Origin: Flavobacterium crassostreae
GTDB lineage: Bacteria; Bacteroidota; Bacteroidia; Flavobacteriales; Flavobacteriaceae
Reading direction: 5' to 3'
Assembly: GCF_001831475.1 (NCBI RefSeq)
Contig: NZ_CP017688.1
Span: forward strand, 2,418,001-2,482,000
DNA length: 64,000 nt
In this document: positions 48,001 to 58,336 of the stretch, piece after piece
Numbering within the stretch: the first letter of the stretch is position 1
Layout: the number at the start of each line of letters is the position of its first letter
Position numbers and translations under genes: made by a program
Notes under the pieces: generated by a model
What the model was told of the DNA's origin: nothing
Databases searched by the model: none
Seen by the model: only the letters and a program-made list of their open reading frames with translations

Positions 48001-51000
48001 TAAACAAACCGTCTGTTGCTGGCTCTACGCCATCGGTGGTCTTTACGATACTAACTGTAGCATTGGAGAATAAAGGATCGTCGCTAATGGTTACTGTAGC
48101 ACTTGAGGCGCTTGGGTTCACACTAACGGAAGCATTAGACGTATTGGTTACTAAAACCGCTACCGTTTCGATTCCTTCTACAATGGTATCTCCCATAACT
48201 ACAACTGGAATAGTAATACTGGTTGTATTGGCTGGTATAACTACCGTTCCGGCTAAAGTAACGTAGTCTTTTCCTGCTGTTGCTGTTCCGCTTACCGTAT
48301 AGGTAACTGTTGTTGGCGTGCTTACTGGATTGTTCAAACTTACTGTAAACAAACCGTCTGTTGCTGGCTCTACGCCATCGGTGGTCTTTACAATACTAAC
48401 TGTAGCATTGGAGAATAAAGGATCGTCGCTAATGGTTACTGTAGCACTTGAGGCGCTTGGGTTCACACTAACGGAAGCATTAGATGTATTGGTTACTAAA
48501 ACCGCTACCGTTTCGATTCCTTCTACAATGGTGTCTCCCATAACTACAACCGGAATAGTAACACTGGTTGTATTGGCTGGTATAACTACCGTTCCGGTTA
48601 AAGTAACGTAATCCGTTCCTGCTGTTGCTGTTCCGCTTACCGTATAGGTAACTGTTGTTGGCGTGCTTACTGGATTGTTCAAACTTACTGTAAACAAACC
48701 GTCTGTTGCTGGCTCTACGCCATCGGTGGTCTTTACGATACTAACTGTAGCATTGGAGAATAAAGGATCGTCGCTAATGGTTACTGTAGCACTTGAGGCG
48801 CTTGGGTTCACACTAACGGAAGCATTAGACGTATTGGTTACTAAAACCGCTACCGTCTCGATTCCTTCTACAATGGTATCTCCCATAACTACAACTGGAA
48901 TAGTAATACTGGTTGTATTGGCTGGTATAACTACCGTTCCGGCTAAAGTAACGTAATCCGTTCCTGCTGTTGCTGTTCCGCTTACCGTATAGGTAACTGT
49001 TGTTGGCGTGCTTACTGGATTGTTCAAACTTACTGTAAACAAACCGTCTGTTGCTGGCTCTACGCCATCGGTGGTCTTTACGATACTAACTGTAGCATTG
49101 GAGAATAAAGGATCGTCGCTAATGGTTACTGTAGCACTTGAGGCGCTTGGGTTCACACTAACGGAAGCATTAGACGTATTGGTTACTAAAACCGCTACCG
49201 TTTCGATTCCTTCTACAATGGTATCTCCCATAACTACAACTGGAATAGTAATACTGGTTGTATTGGCTGGTATAACTACCGTTCCGGCTAAAGTAACGTA
49301 GTCTTTTCCTGCTGTTGCTGTTCCGCTTACCGTATAGGTAACTGTTGTTGGCGTGCTTACTGGATTGTTCAAACTTACTGTAAACAAACCGTCTGTTGCT
49401 GGCTCTACGCCATCGGTGGTCTTTACGATACTAACTGTAGCATTGGAGAATAAAGGATCGTCGCTAATGGTTACTGTAGCACTTGAGGCGCTTGGGTTCA
49501 CACTAACGGAAGCATTAGACGTATTGGTTACTAAAACCGCTACCGTTTCGATTCCTTCTACAATGGTATCTCCCATAACTACAACTGGAATAGTAATACT
49601 GGTTGTATTGGCTGGTATAACTACCGTTCCGGCTAAAGTAACGTAGTCTTTTCCTGCTGTTGCTGTTCCGCTTACCGTATAGGTAACTGTTGTTGGCGTG
49701 CTTACTGGATTGTTCAAACTTACTGTAAACAAACCGTCTGTTGCTGGCTCTACGCCATCGGTGGTCTTTACAATACTAACTGTAGCATTGGAGAATAAAG
49801 GATCGTCGCTAATGGTTACTGTAGCACTTGAGGCGCTTGGGTTCACACTAACGGAAGCATTAGATGTATTGGTTACTAAAACCGCTACCGTTTCGATTCC
49901 TTCTACAATGGTGTCTCCCATAACTACAACCGGAATAGTAACACTGGTTGTATTGGCTGGTATAACTACCGTTCCGGTTAAAGTAACGTAATCCGTTCCT
50001 GCTGTTGCTGTTCCGCTTACCGTATAGGTAACTGTTGTTGGCGTGCTTACTGGATTGTTCAAACTTACTGTAAACAAACCGTCTGTTGCTGGCTCTACGC
50101 CATCGGTGGTCTTTACAATACTAACTGTAGCATTTGAAGATGGGTTTTCATTAATAATACCCTTTCCATCTGAATCTAAAATTGTAGCATTCGTAGCTGA
50201 AGAAATATTTACAATATAATCCTCATCTCCTTCTAAAACATTATCAGACAATATTGGTACAGATACCTGAATAAAAGTATCCCCTGGAGGAATTATATAG
50301 GTCACATTATTTATAGCTGTAAAGTCAATCGGTGATGTAGCCGTACCATTAATAGTACTAACCACAAAACTAACAGGACAACTCACTGCGTTGTTCAATG
50401 AAACGGTAAAGTTTGCATTTACATTTGCTTCAGAAACAGTTACATCATCAATTGATAGTGTAGGCAGAGCCGTGACCGTAATAGTACCTGTGGCAACAAT
50501 AGCTCCACAACCTCCCGTTAACGGAATGCTATAATTAAAGACTCCTGCAGCTGTTGGTGTACCACTAATGGTAATCGTATTTGATGCAAAAGAAGCAGTA
50601 ACCCCTGTTGGTAAGCCTGTGGCAGTACCGATACCAGTGGCACCAGTTGTGCTGTGAGTAATGCTCGTTAATGCCGTATTGATACACAATGTAGGTGTTG
50701 TAGATGGCGTAGTAACCGTATTGTTTGCCGTGACCGTAATAGTACCTGTGGCAACAATAGCTCCACAACCTCCCGTTAACGGAATGCTATAATTAAAGAC
50801 TCCTGCAGCTGTTGGTGTACCACTAATGGTAATCGTATTTGATGCAAAAGAAGCCGTAACCCCTGTTGGTAAGCCAGTGGCAGTACCGATCCCTGTGGCA
50901 CCAGTTGTGCTGTGAGTAATGCTCGTTAATGCTGTATTGATACACAATGTAGGTGTTGTAGATGGCGTAGTAACCGTATTGTTTGCCGTGACCGTAATAG

Positions 51001-53923
51001 TACCTGTGGCAACAATAGCTCCACAACCTCCCGTTAACGGAATGCTATAATTAAAGACTCCTGCAGCTGTTGGTGTACCACTAATGGTAATCGTATTTGA
51101 TGCAAAAGAAGCCGTAACCCCTGTTGGTAAGCCTGTGGCAGTACCGATACCAGTGGCACCAGTTGTGCTGTGAGTAATGCTCGTTAATGCCGTATTGATA
51201 CACAATGTAGGTGTTGTAGATGGCGTAGTAACCGTATTGTTTGCCGTGACCGTAATAGTACCTGTGGCAACAATAGCTCCACAACCTCCCGTTAACGGAA
51301 TGCTATAATTAAAGACTCCTGCCGCTGTTGGTGTACCGCTAATGGTAATCGTATTTGATGCAAAAGAAGCAGTAATCCCTGTTGGTAAGCCTGTGGCAGT
51401 ACCGATACCAGTGGCACCAGTTGTGCTGTGAGTAATGCTCGTTAATGCCGTATTGATACACAATGTAGGTGTTGTAGATGGCGTAGTAACCGTATTGTTT
51501 GCCGTGACCGTAATAGTACCTGTGGCAACAATAGCTCCACAACCTCCCGTTAACGGAATACTATAATTAAAGACTCCTGACGCTGTTGGTGTACCACTAA
51601 TGGTAATCGTATTTGATGCAAAAGAAGCCGTAATCCCTGTTGGTAAGCCTGTGGCAGTACCGATACCAGTGGCACCAGTTGTGCTGTGAGTAATGCTCGT
51701 TAATGCCGTATTGATACACAATGTAGGTGTTGTAGATGGCGTAGTAACCGTATTGTTTGCCGTGACCGTAATAGTACCTGTGGCAACAATAGCTCCACAA
51801 CCTCCCGTTAACGGAATGCTATAATTAAAGACTCCTGCAGCTGTTGGTGTACCGCTAATGGTAATCGTATTTGATGCAAAAGAAGCCGTAACCCCTGTTG
51901 GTAAGCCTGTGGCAGTACCGATACCAGTGGCACCAGTTGTGCTGTGAGTAATGCTCGTTAATGCCGTATTGATACACAATGTAGGTGTTGTAGATGGCGT
52001 AGTAACCGTATTGTTTGCCGTGACCGTAATAGTACCTGTGGCCGTGGCAGTTCCGCAGTCACCTATTAAAGGAATGCTATAGTTGAAGACTCCTGAAGCC
52101 GTTGGTGTACCACTAATAGTAATCGTATTTGACGCAAAAGAGGCTGTTACGCCTGTTGGTAAGCCTGTGGCAGTACCGATACCGGTGACACCAGTTGTGC
52201 TGTGAGTAATGCTCGTTAATGCCGTATTAATACACAATGTAGGCGTTGTGGATGGAGTTGCAGCCAGACTATTGGGAACAACGGTAAATGTTTTTAAAAC
52301 TTCATTAGTTCCATTACAAAGAGAAGCAACAACATATTTTACAGTCACGCTACCAGCGCCAGTAAAACTAAGTGTATTTGCAGCTAAAGTAGCTGGACCA
52401 CTAACTAAAGACAAGGTACCTCCTGCCGGTGTAGTCTCCAACTCAATAGATGGAACAGAACAGTAATTTGAATACGACCCATTGATTCCAGGGATTTTAG
52501 GTTGTATCGTAAGTCCAGATTCTACTCCGCAAATTTCTAACGCTGCAGTATTAAAGGTATATGCAGGTTCGTAAGCATCATTGGTCGTTCCGTCAGCCAT
52601 ACTTCCGTTTATTCGGTGCCCAACATATCCAAATTTTGCATTACATTGTTTTACAACCATACTGGTATGCCCTCCTGTTTCCACACTTAATATTAAGTCT
52701 GCAGTAGTCAACCCATTAGGGATCACAGGGTCTGTATAAAGAGTAGGACCTCCAATCATGTTCTCTTTGTTGGATCCAAAAGCAAATAAATTATAATTGG
52801 CATTAATAACATTGATAGCTGGAAAACTCTCGTCATGCTCTTGAGGACTAATCCACAAAATGTTATCCATAAAAGGCCCAGCAGAAGAGTTGTATCTAGG
52901 TCTAACCCAAGTGAACGATTCTGTGGCAGACCAGTTACCTAATTGATGGTTGGTATTTCTACCTAAAGCAAATAATTTACCATCTGTTGCTAAAACATAA
53001 AATGTTGCTCCGCTATCAGTAGTAGCATTGGTAGACCCTATCATTTTTGGAGCTACACCTACAGGCAGAACCATCTGAGTAGCTCTAGACTGTACATAAA
53101 CTGCAGCCGTATTATCACCTAAATAAACATTTCTACCCCAAACATACACAGAACCATCGCTTCGTAAAGCCATTAAATTCCCTGCACTACCTCTACAAGC
53201 AACAACATTTGTTAAATACGGATTACCTACAGCCGTAGTTGTCACCCGATACCAAGTTGTAGCGTTACCAGTACTTCCTAAGTAACTATCTCCCATACCT
53301 CTAGCAGTATCGTCTTGAGACAACACCCAAACAGCACCACTGCAAGTGGTTAATGCAAGAGTACGACTTGTAGCAAATAACATCTTAATATCAGCAGGAG
53401 TTATTCCAATAGGCAAACCTGTAGCATTACCGCCAATGGTGATTTTTTGAAACGTACTACTAGAGGTAATTGAGGCATCTAGCACAATACCTCCTACTCC
53501 CCAAGCATACAAACCATCCGTACTTAATACAATACCTTGAATATTACCATTAAAAGAACTCCCTAAAGCGCCTTTTAATGGAATTGAAGTACCTAAAGCT
53601 GGAAAATTAGTTGCATTAATAGACAATGGAGATAATACAGCTGTAACTCCGTCGTTGGCCATTTTTTCTCCCCAAACTTTAAGACCTGTAGTCGATCGAA
53701 CTAATGAAGAGTGAAAACTAGATATATAGTTATCGTACTCAATGGTTGCTGCGTTTGTATTTGAGTTAGATCCAAAATTAGATAAATCTGTAGTAGCACA
53801 ACCTACCGGAACAGAACATTGAGAATAGCCTTTCAAACTAAATAAGAGCATTAAAACAACAGCATATAAAAAACTATCAAAACCTAACTTATAATAGTTC
53901 TTACAAAACACCTCTTTTTTCAT
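45008..53923 (-). CDS. giant T9SS-secreted adhesin: RCC1-like head, Ig-like and Calx-beta arrays, type B sorting domain
   Basis: 2971 aa. Signal region [19 protein letters not shown]. Residues 35-460 contain RCC1-like propeller blades ([56 protein letters not shown]). Residues 551-1152 hold seven 86-aa Ig-like repeats. One divergent Calx-beta domain follows, then twelve near-identical 115-aa Calx-beta repeats (1263-2642) and two diverged copies. The end ([17 protein letters not shown]...[10 protein letters not shown]...GTYYYIL) is a gliding-motility type B T9SS domain. Calx-beta domains bind Ca2+ and rigidify surface proteins. Expected to be a surface-exposed adhesin. Confidence 0.9.
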   Translation of the reverse strand: MKKEVFCKNYYKLGFDSFLYAVVLMLLFSLKGYSQCSVPVGCATTDLSNFGSNSNTNAATIEYDNYISSFHSSLVRSTTGLKVWGEKMANDGVTAVLSPLSINATNFPALGTSIPLKGALGSSFNGNIQGIVLSTDGLYAWGVGGIVLDASITSSSTFQKITIGGNATGLPIGITPADIKMLFATSRTLALTTCSGAVWVLSQDDTARGMGDSYLGSTGNATTWYRVTTTAVGNPYLTNVVACRGSAGNLMALRSDGSVYVWGRNVYLGDNTAAVYVQSRATQMVLPVGVAPKMIGSTNATTDSGATFYVLATDGKLFALGRNTNHQLGNWSATESFTWVRPRYNSSAGPFMDNILWISPQEHDESFPAINVINANYNLFAFGSNKENMIGGPTLYTDPVIPNGLTTADLILSVETGGHTSMVVKQCNAKFGYVGHRINGSMADGTTNDAYEPAYTFNTAALEICGVESGLTIQPKIPGINGSYSNYCSVPSIELETTPAGGTLSLVSGPATLAANTLSFTGAGSVTVKYVVASLCNGTNEVLKTFTVVPNSLAATPSTTPTLCINTALTSITHSTTGVTGIGTATGLPTGVTASFASNTITISGTPTASGVFNYSIPLIGDCGTATATGTITVTANNTVTTPSTTPTLCINTALTSITHSTTGATGIGTATGLPTGVTASFASNTITISGTPTAAGVFNYSIPLTGGCGAIVATGTITVTANNTVTTPSTTPTLCINTALTSITHSTTGATGIGTATGLPTGITASFASNTITISGTPTASGVFNYSIPLTGGCGAIVATGTITVTANNTVTTPSTTPTLCINTALTSITHSTTGATGIGTATGLPTGITASFASNTITISGTPTAAGVFNYSIPLTGGCGAIVATGTITVTANNTVTTPSTTPTLCINTALTSITHSTTGATGIGTATGLPTGVTASFASNTITISGTPTAAGVFNYSIPLTGGCGAIVATGTITVTANNTVTTPSTTPTLCINTALTSITHSTTGATGIGTATGLPTGVTASFASNTITISGTPTAAGVFNYSIPLTGGCGAIVATGTITVTANNTVTTPSTTPTLCINTALTSITHSTTGATGIGTATGLPTGVTASFASNTITISGTPTAAGVFNYSIPLTGGCGAIVATGTITVTALPTLSIDDVTVSEANVNANFTVSLNNAVSCPVSFVVSTINGTATSPIDFTAINNVTYIIPPGDTFIQVSVPILSDNVLEGDEDYIVNISSATNATILDSDGKGIINENPSSNATVSIVKTTDGVEPATDGLFTVSLNNPVSTPTTVTYTVSGTATAGTDYVTLTGTVVIPANTTSVTIPVVVMGDTIVEGIETVAVLVTNTSNASVSVNPSASSATVTISDDPLFSNATVSIVKTTDGVEPATDGLFTVSLNNPVSTPTTVTYTVSGTATAGKDYVTLAGTVVIPANTTSITIPVVVMGDTIVEGIETVAVLVTNTSNASVSVNPSASSATVTISDDPLFSNATVSIVKTTDGVEPATDGLFTVSLNNPVSTPTTVTYTVSGTATAGKDYVTLAGTVVIPANTTSITIPVVVMGDTIVEGIETVAVLVTNTSNASVSVNPSASSATVTISDDPLFSNATVSIVKTTDGVEPATDGLFTVSLNNPVSTPTTVTYTVSGTATAGTDYVTLAGTVVIPANTTSITIPVVVMGDTIVEGIETVAVLVTNTSNASVSVNPSASSATVTISDDPLFSNATVSIVKTTDGVEPATDGLFTVSLNNPVSTPTTVTYTVSGTATAGTDYVTLTGTVVIPANTTSVTIPVVVMGDTIVEGIETVAVLVTNTSNASVSVNPSASSATVTISDDPLFSNATVSIVKTTDGVEPATDGLFTVSLNNPVSTPTTVTYTVSGTATAGKDYVTLAGTVVIPANTTSITIPVVVMGDTIVEGIETVAVLVTNTSNASVSVNPSASSATVTISDDPLFSNATVSIVKTTDGVEPATDGLFTVSLNNPVSTPTTVTYTVSGTATAGKDYVTLAGTVVIPANTTSITIPVVVMGDTIVEGIETVAVLVTNTSNASVSVNPSASSATVTISDDPLFSNATVSIVKTTDGVEPATDGLFTVSLNNPVSTPTTVTYTVSGTATAGTDYVTLTGTVVIPANTTSVTIPVVVMGDTIVEGIETVAVLVTNTSNASVSVNPSASSATVTISDDPLFSNATVSIVKTTDGVEPATDGLFTVSLNNPVSTPTTVTYTVSGTATAGTDYVTLAGTVVIPANTTSITIPVVVMGDTIVEGIETVAVLVTNTSNTSVSVNPSASSATVTISDDPLFSNATVSIVKTTDGVEPATDGLFTVSLNNPVSTPTTVTYTVSGTATAGTDYVTLTGTVVIPANTTSVTIPVVVMGDTIVEGIETVAVLVTNTSNTSVSVNPSASSATVTISDDPLFSNATVSIVKTTDGVEPATDGLFTVSLNNPVSTPTTVTYTVSGTATAGTDYVTLTGTVVIPANTTSVTIPVVVMGDTIVEGIETVAVLVTNTSNTSVSVNPSASSATVTISDDPLFSNATVSIVKTTDGVEPATDGLFTVSLNNPVSTPTTVTYTVSGTATAGTDYVTLTGTVVIPANTTSVTIPVVVMGDTIVEGIETVAVLVTNTSNASVSVNPSASSATVTISDDPLFSGSKVGIFKTKDAAEPSTNGLFTVSLNNPVSTPTTVTYTVSGTATAGKDYVTLTGTITIPANTTTIGIPVNVLDDTIVEGLETVEVLLINTSNTFVSIDSGSSGATVTISDDPLLLTNVSIVKTKDAAEPDVAGIFTVSLNNPVSTPTTVTYTVSGTATAGTDYVTLTGTVIIPANATSVVISVNTLSDTSIEGMETVSVLLTGTSNTLVGVHPTLFNAVLSITDDNSCEIKIFNALSPNGDNENDVFYIQGIECYPNNTVAIYNRWGVLVFERNNYNNADVVFRGDSEGRVTVSNSVGLPTGTYYYILNYKDAKGNGNQKAGYLYINR
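45998..50137 (-). repeat. 12-copy tandem Calx-beta array, 345-bp unit
   Basis: Exactly 4140 bases = 12 x 345. The unit runs [47 protein letters not shown](T/K)DYVTL, ending [11 protein letters not shown]. Copies differ mainly at T/K before DY, TLTG/TLAG, SVTI/SITI and NASVS/NTSVS. Two more diverged copies follow toward the C-terminus (down to about 45310). No cysteines. Confidence 0.95.
50468..52273 (-). repeat. 7-copy tandem Ig-like array, 258-bp unit, within the second giant gene
   Basis: Exactly 1806 bases = 7 x 258. The unit runs [78 protein letters not shown]. It is homologous to the 16-copy array at 36068-40216 on the other strand. Copy 1 is the most divergent ([14 protein letters not shown]). 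Confidence 0.95.
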
Positions 53924-54381
53924 AACAATTAATTTATTTTATTCTTTTTAATTTGTGAACCAAAATACAGCTAACAACACCTTACAATTTGGTGTCATTA
54001 TGTGCTGTTTTGAGTCTTTTATTTTTGGATTTAATCTTATTTTACTTACAAAACATAATATATAATTAACACTTTCTTAACCAGTGTAAGAATAATTTAA
54101 TTAGTTGTTACAGCAAAAAAAAATCGATGAACAGCAAATTTTAAACGTTCAATAACCTTATTTTAGATATTTTTCACTATAATAAACACCTCATTACACT
54201 AAAAATCAAAAAGATACCTATTCTTTTTCTTTATTTTAGACCAAAAAAAGTAGGATTTAAATTGTTAATTCGAGCGTTTTTAAGGAAAATTAAAAACATA
54301 ACAAAAGAAATACAATGTGTGTTATTTTTTTTAAGAAGCAATACTTTTAATTAGTATATTCGTAATAAATGTAAAAAACAA
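53924..54381. other. divergent intergenic region upstream of the second giant gene
   Basis: 458 AT-rich bases. No exact TAnnTTTG was found for the giant gene (nearest GTATTTTGG on the minus strand at about 53960). TATATTCG at 54355-54362, one mismatch from consensus, could serve the XRE-cupin gene. No RNA gene was recognised. Confidence 0.4.
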
Positions 54382-54963
54382 ATGGACGATTATTTGATAG
54401 GTATTGGTAAACGGATCAAAAAAATTAGGAAAGAAAACAAAAAAACCATCCATGCTATTGCAAATATTGCACAGGTTAGTAATGGTTTAATTTCAAGAAT
54501 TGAAAACGGAAGAACAATCCCTTCACTTCCTGTTTTGATAAATATCATTAATGCGTTAGAAATTGAGGTTGCGGTGTTTTTTGAGGGAATGTCCAATCCT
54601 TCTGGACAAAATTATATTGTATCTCGAGCCAATGAAAATGCACTTATAGAAAAAGAAGACGATGCGGAGGGATTTATATACCAATATATTTTTGGAAAAC
54701 AACTTAACTCCATCGGATTTGAGGCCGTTTTGTTGGAAGTAAAACCAAATTCAAAAAGAGAAAAAGTAGAAACGGATGCTTACGAATATAAGTACATGCT
54801 TTCTGGTGAATGTAGCTACATAATAGGCGACGAAGAAGTACTCCTTAAAGAGGGGGATTCTATATTTTTTGATGGCCGAATTCCGCATGTACCTGTAAAT
54901 AGAACGACACAATCCGCCAAAATGTTAGTAGTCTATTTCTTTTTTAGTACCTCTAGAGACTAA
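54382..54963 (+). CDS. XRE-family regulator with C-terminal cupin sensor domain
   Basis: 193 aa. Residues 5-65 are a Cro/C1 helix-turn-helix (IGKRIKKIRKENKKTIHAIA, VSNGLISRIENGRTIPSLPVLI). Residues 115-190 form a cupin_2 barrel (YKYMLSGECSYIIGDEEVLLKEGDSIFFDGRIPHVP), expected to bind a small ligand. Such XRE-cupin proteins usually repress catabolic operons and respond to a pathway metabolite. It converges on the phosphonate-type operon and is its likely regulator; this comes from position only. Confidence 0.85.
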   Translation: MDDYLIGIGKRIKKIRKENKKTIHAIANIAQVSNGLISRIENGRTIPSLPVLINIINALEIEVAVFFEGMSNPSGQNYIVSRANENALIEKEDDAEGFIYQYIFGKQLNSIGFEAVLLEVKPNSKREKVETDAYEYKYMLSGECSYIIGDEEVLLKEGDSIFFDGRIPHVPVNRTTQSAKMLVVYFFFSTSRD

Positions 54964-55002
54964 CTAAAAACTATTTGGTTTATTATAGTTGCCACTTAAA
55001 AC

Positions 55003-55045
55003 AAAACCCCTTCCTAATTATGTAAAACATAACGGAAAGGGTTTT
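55003..55045. terminator. bidirectional terminator between the XRE-cupin gene and the phosphonate operon
   Basis: Outer 12-bp stem with one mismatch (55003-55014 with 55034-55045) and an inner TTATGT/ACATAA stem. It is placed between two convergent genes. Confidence 0.75.
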
Positions 55046-55068
55046 AAAAAAAATAAACAAAACTATCT

Positions 55069-55752
55069 TTATAAGAGTAAGGCTCTTAATTCATTTAAGG
55101 TTTCAAAAATATACGTTGGCTTGGCTTCTTGAATTTGCAAACGCGTTTGCGCTCCAGTCAAAACCCCTACAGTGATGCCGCAATTGGCATTTTTTCCTTC
55201 TTCAATATCAATTGCAGAATCTCCAACTTTGAGTACTTTTTGAGCATCCGTGACTCCAACAATTTGCATGGCTTTAAAAATCATATCTGCCTCTGGCCTT
55301 CCGTTTTGAACATCATCAGCGGTCACTAATGCATCAATGGTTTTGCCTACGCTCCAGCCCAGCTTATCCAGAAGCTCTTTTGCAGTAGCGGTATTGTAGC
55401 CCGTGTTTAAGACTACTTTTATGTTATTGGATCGTAAATCTCTAAACAAATCTTCTGTGCCAGCAAAGGAACTAATTTGAAGATCTTTATAGGCTTTTTG
55501 TAAACTAATCTTAAAGTTATTAAAAATTGTATTGGCTATTTCTGTTACGTCTTCCAAAGGAGCGATTTGTTTTAAAACATCTGTAATGGCTTGGTGTTTT
55601 TCTTTACCAGCGCCATATTGCAAAACGGTTTCTAGAGAAACATTAAATCCTGCTTCGTGGATTCCTTTTTGTACTGTTTTGTATACTACATTGTCTTCAT
55701 TGACTGTTGTTCCGGCCATATCAAAAACCACCAATTCTATTGCTTGCTTCAT
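55069..55752 (-). CDS. PhnX-like phosphonatase-type HAD hydrolase
   Basis: 227 aa. The nucleophile motif reads FDMAGTTVNEDN (D11), the small-side-chain variant DMAGTT being typical of phosphonatases. GAGKEKHQAI (K50/K52) is where phosphonoacetaldehyde hydrolase has its Schiff-base lysine. Motif III is VGDSAIDIEEGKNANCGITVGVLTGAQTR. It fits the PhnX-like family TIGR03351, which cleaves the C-P bond of a phosphonoaldehyde. It is 2 bases downstream of the FAD oxidoreductase gene. Confidence 0.85.
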   Translation of the reverse strand: MKQAIELVVFDMAGTTVNEDNVVYKTVQKGIHEAGFNVSLETVLQYGAGKEKHQAITDVLKQIAPLEDVTEIANTIFNNFKISLQKAYKDLQISSFAGTEDLFRDLRSNNIKVVLNTGYNTATAKELLDKLGWSVGKTIDALVTADDVQNGRPEADMIFKAMQIVGVTDAQKVLKVGDSAIDIEEGKNANCGITVGVLTGAQTRLQIQEAKPTYIFETLNELRALLL

Positions 55753-55754
55753 TA

Positions 55755-56915
55755 TTATAGGTTAAAAATTTTAGTAATATTTTGTTTTGAAAACCCTGCA
55801 CTTCCGGTCATTCCTTTGCCACCAATTCCGGTAATGATATGGATATTTTGTCCAACGTTGTGTTCAAAAACATCTTTATTTTTGCATTGAGAATAGGTAC
55901 CAAACCATCTGCTTTGAATGGTATAGTCTGGTAGATCTATAATTTTTTTGGCTTCTTGAATCATAAAATTATCAATATCCATGTCTAGATTGCCACCCAA
56001 ATCATCGCTATTTTTGGCAGAAGCATATTGATGGGAATCTCCTAGAATAACAGAACCATCTAATGCTTGTTTAAACAAAATGTGCACACCCCATTTTTTT
56101 TCTGAAGATGTGGCGTCTTCCTTTGCTTTAATTTCTTTAAAGGATGGGCATTCATAAAAGGCTTCGTATCTTCGGATGGATAATCCTGTTAGGATAGACC
56201 CCTGGAGTTTGTAGTTTGGATTTTGAGGTTTTGTTTGCATCATTTGTAATTTTGAAACTTCAAGATCACTATTAAAAAACAATTCTGGATACAAGGTTTT
56301 AAATTCGTTACCATTACATATAATTACTTTTTTGGCCACAAAAACCTCTCTCGAAGCGCTCTCCAAAACTACTCCTGTATCGGTGTTTTGACAACTTAAT
56401 ATGGGCGTATTGGTAATCAATTGTAGCCCTAAATGTTGTTGCATGTACTGCTGAAGCCGGTAGATCATTGTTCTAGGCTCTACGGTTACCTCTTGAGGAA
56501 AAAACAATCCTGCTACAACATAATCTGAACGCAAACCAGGATACTTATTCAGACATTGGTCTTTGGTCAGTAAATGCGATTGGTACTCGTTGGATTTGTT
56601 AATCTGTGCTAATTCTTCTAAAAGCTGTACTTCTTCTTGATTTGAGGCCAAATAAACCGTTCCGTTTTGTCGGATTGAAAGGTCAAATTGCTCCTGAATT
56701 TCTTTATAAATCTGCAAGCTTTCTCTACCATAAGCTTGCCACTTGCTATCCATTCCGGAAGGAACCACTTGCCCAAAATTTTGTATGGTAGCACTTTTGG
56801 GCATTTTATCTTTTTCAATAATGGCAACTTTTAAACCTTTTTTTAAGGCGTGAAAAGCGTGAAATGTACCTAGAACGCCTCCGCCCACAACAATTAAATC
56901 ATATGGTGTATTCAT
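55755..56915 (-). CDS. DadA-type FAD oxidoreductase of phosphonate cluster (TIGR03364-like)
   Basis: 386 aa. N-terminal dinucleotide-binding motif IVVGGGVLGTFHAFHALKKG. Mid-protein LFFPQEVTVEPRTMIYRLQQY and C-terminal TGIGGKGMTGSAGFSKQN are typical of the DAO family. The subgroup that travels with PhnX-like hydrolases (TIGR03364) is thought to oxidatively deaminate an aminophosphonate to a phosphonoaldehyde. Here it lies 2 bases before the PhnX-like gene and 1 base after the transporter gene. The substrate is probably 2-aminoethylphosphonate or a derivative (inference). Confidence 0.85.
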   Translation of the reverse strand: MNTPYDLIVVGGGVLGTFHAFHALKKGLKVAIIEKDKMPKSATIQNFGQVVPSGMDSKWQAYGRESLQIYKEIQEQFDLSIRQNGTVYLASNQEEVQLLEELAQINKSNEYQSHLLTKDQCLNKYPGLRSDYVVAGLFFPQEVTVEPRTMIYRLQQYMQQHLGLQLITNTPILSCQNTDTGVVLESASREVFVAKKVIICNGNEFKTLYPELFFNSDLEVSKLQMMQTKPQNPNYKLQGSILTGLSIRRYEAFYECPSFKEIKAKEDATSSEKKWGVHILFKQALDGSVILGDSHQYASAKNSDDLGGNLDMDIDNFMIQEAKKIIDLPDYTIQSRWFGTYSQCKNKDVFEHNVGQNIHIITGIGGKGMTGSAGFSKQNITKIFNL

Positions 56916-56916
56916 G

Positions 56917-58191
56917 TTAAACTAATTGATAATTAATATTTTTATTTTGTTTTTTCTTTTTGGTTAAATACACTATTGAACTAGTGGTTACTACAACTCC
57001 CATAAAAGCTACTATATAGGCGCCATTTATAAAAAAATCTAACCAAGACAGGCTGGATTGCCCAAAGTTTTTATACAGCAAAACCGAAACGCTTCCTAAA
57101 TATCCAAAAGCATCTGCTAGGTAAATCAAAAAACCCGCGTTTCCTTTGATTTTAAAAGCGCCTATAAAGCGATCAAAAAACAGGCAATTAAAAGGTACAT
57201 AACAAATGTATAACCCAAACCCCGAAATTACCATCCAAGCATACGGACTGCATAAACCAGATTGAAATACATAGGTAGAAACACCTATGGCCAACGCTCC
57301 AAGCAGGAGTAATAATTGATAAAAAACCAAGGCCTTCATGTTGTCTTTAAAATAAAATGCAGTGGCTAACACCAACAACACAATCAAGGCTACAAAGACC
57401 TCTGAGCTAGCAAATACAGATACATCGTTTTTATAGCCTACGCTTTCCCATAGTTCACGAGCAAAATTATCTCTAAAATCTCTAAAAGCAGTTAGATAGG
57501 TATAGAACAAAACCCAGAGTGTTATTGGAAACAAAAATTTTAGCAATACTTTTTTGCGGTCTTTACTACTCATGGGGATACGCTCGGAACGCAAGGCAAT
57601 ATCTTCGGGAGTTGGTTTTGGAATGCGCTCTAACATCCAACTAAAAAATACTAAAGGGATTACAAATAATAATCCTGTGATTGCAGGCATCCAAAATTGA
57701 GAAAAACCCCAGGAATCCATTACATAAAGTCCTGCTGATTTTACCACTCCACTAGAGACTATAAAGCTAGTACTTAGGGCTACTCCCAAAATTTCGGTAA
57801 ATTTTCTTCCTTCTAAGTACGAAAAAACAATTCCCCAAATCATCCCAAGTGGAATTCCGTTTAAAAACATGCACAAAATATTGTAGGGCTGCGGAATAAT
57901 TGCAAACAAAACTAAAGCAATCTCTGCAATTGCAATTAACCCCAAAAGATACCACACGCGCTGGCTAGACCTAAGCTCCGATATTATTTTGATCCCTATA
58001 AATTTTGAAATTACATAGCCAAAAACTTGGGCAATAATCAATAGTATTTTGTAATCCATATGCAACACCTCTAAGCCCTCAAAGGTTGCTACACTAAAGG
58101 GTTTTCTAAAAGCGTACATACAAAAGTAAGCTCCAAATGCAGCCAATGACGCATTGCACACAAAAATTATATCCGTTTTTTTACTGCTCAT
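56917..58191 (-). CDS. DUF5690/MFS-like transporter
   Basis: 424 aa, about 12 helices. The N-terminus NASLAAFGAYFCMYAFRKPFSVATFEG and MFLNGIPLGMIWGIVFSYLEGRKFTEILGVALSTSFI mark the DUF5690 group, a Bacteroidota-restricted branch of the MFS. First gene of a tight three-gene operon (1 and 2 base gaps). In this context it is the likely importer of the phosphonate substrate. No experimental substrate is known to me. Confidence 0.8.
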   Translation of the reverse strand: MSSKKTDIIFVCNASLAAFGAYFCMYAFRKPFSVATFEGLEVLHMDYKILLIIAQVFGYVISKFIGIKIISELRSSQRVWYLLGLIAIAEIALVLFAIIPQPYNILCMFLNGIPLGMIWGIVFSYLEGRKFTEILGVALSTSFIVSSGVVKSAGLYVMDSWGFSQFWMPAITGLLFVIPLVFFSWMLERIPKPTPEDIALRSERIPMSSKDRKKVLLKFLFPITLWVLFYTYLTAFRDFRDNFARELWESVGYKNDVSVFASSEVFVALIVLLVLATAFYFKDNMKALVFYQLLLLLGALAIGVSTYVFQSGLCSPYAWMVISGFGLYICYVPFNCLFFDRFIGAFKIKGNAGFLIYLADAFGYLGSVSVLLYKNFGQSSLSWLDFFINGAYIVAFMGVVVTTSSIVYLTKKKKQNKNINYQLV

Positions 58192-58336
58192 TTTTCCTTA
58201 TTTAATTTGTATTAAAAATTGAATTCGATTGCTCAAAATCGTAGTTTAGATCCAGATCTAGAATATAGATATTGGGAGAAGTTGGCTGGTGATGGCGCTT
58301 GTTTCTTTTTTTTTAGATAAAAAGCCACGCTTTAAA

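Noticed and set aside
45294..49991. A series of about 97-codon plus-strand frames across the Calx-beta array
   Set aside because: Same 345-bp periodicity as the coding repeats on the minus strand; antisense shadows.
36068..52273. Regular repeats that could suggest a CRISPR array
   Set aside because: The units are 258-345 bp, contiguous without unique spacers, and translate as protein domains; no cas genes are present.
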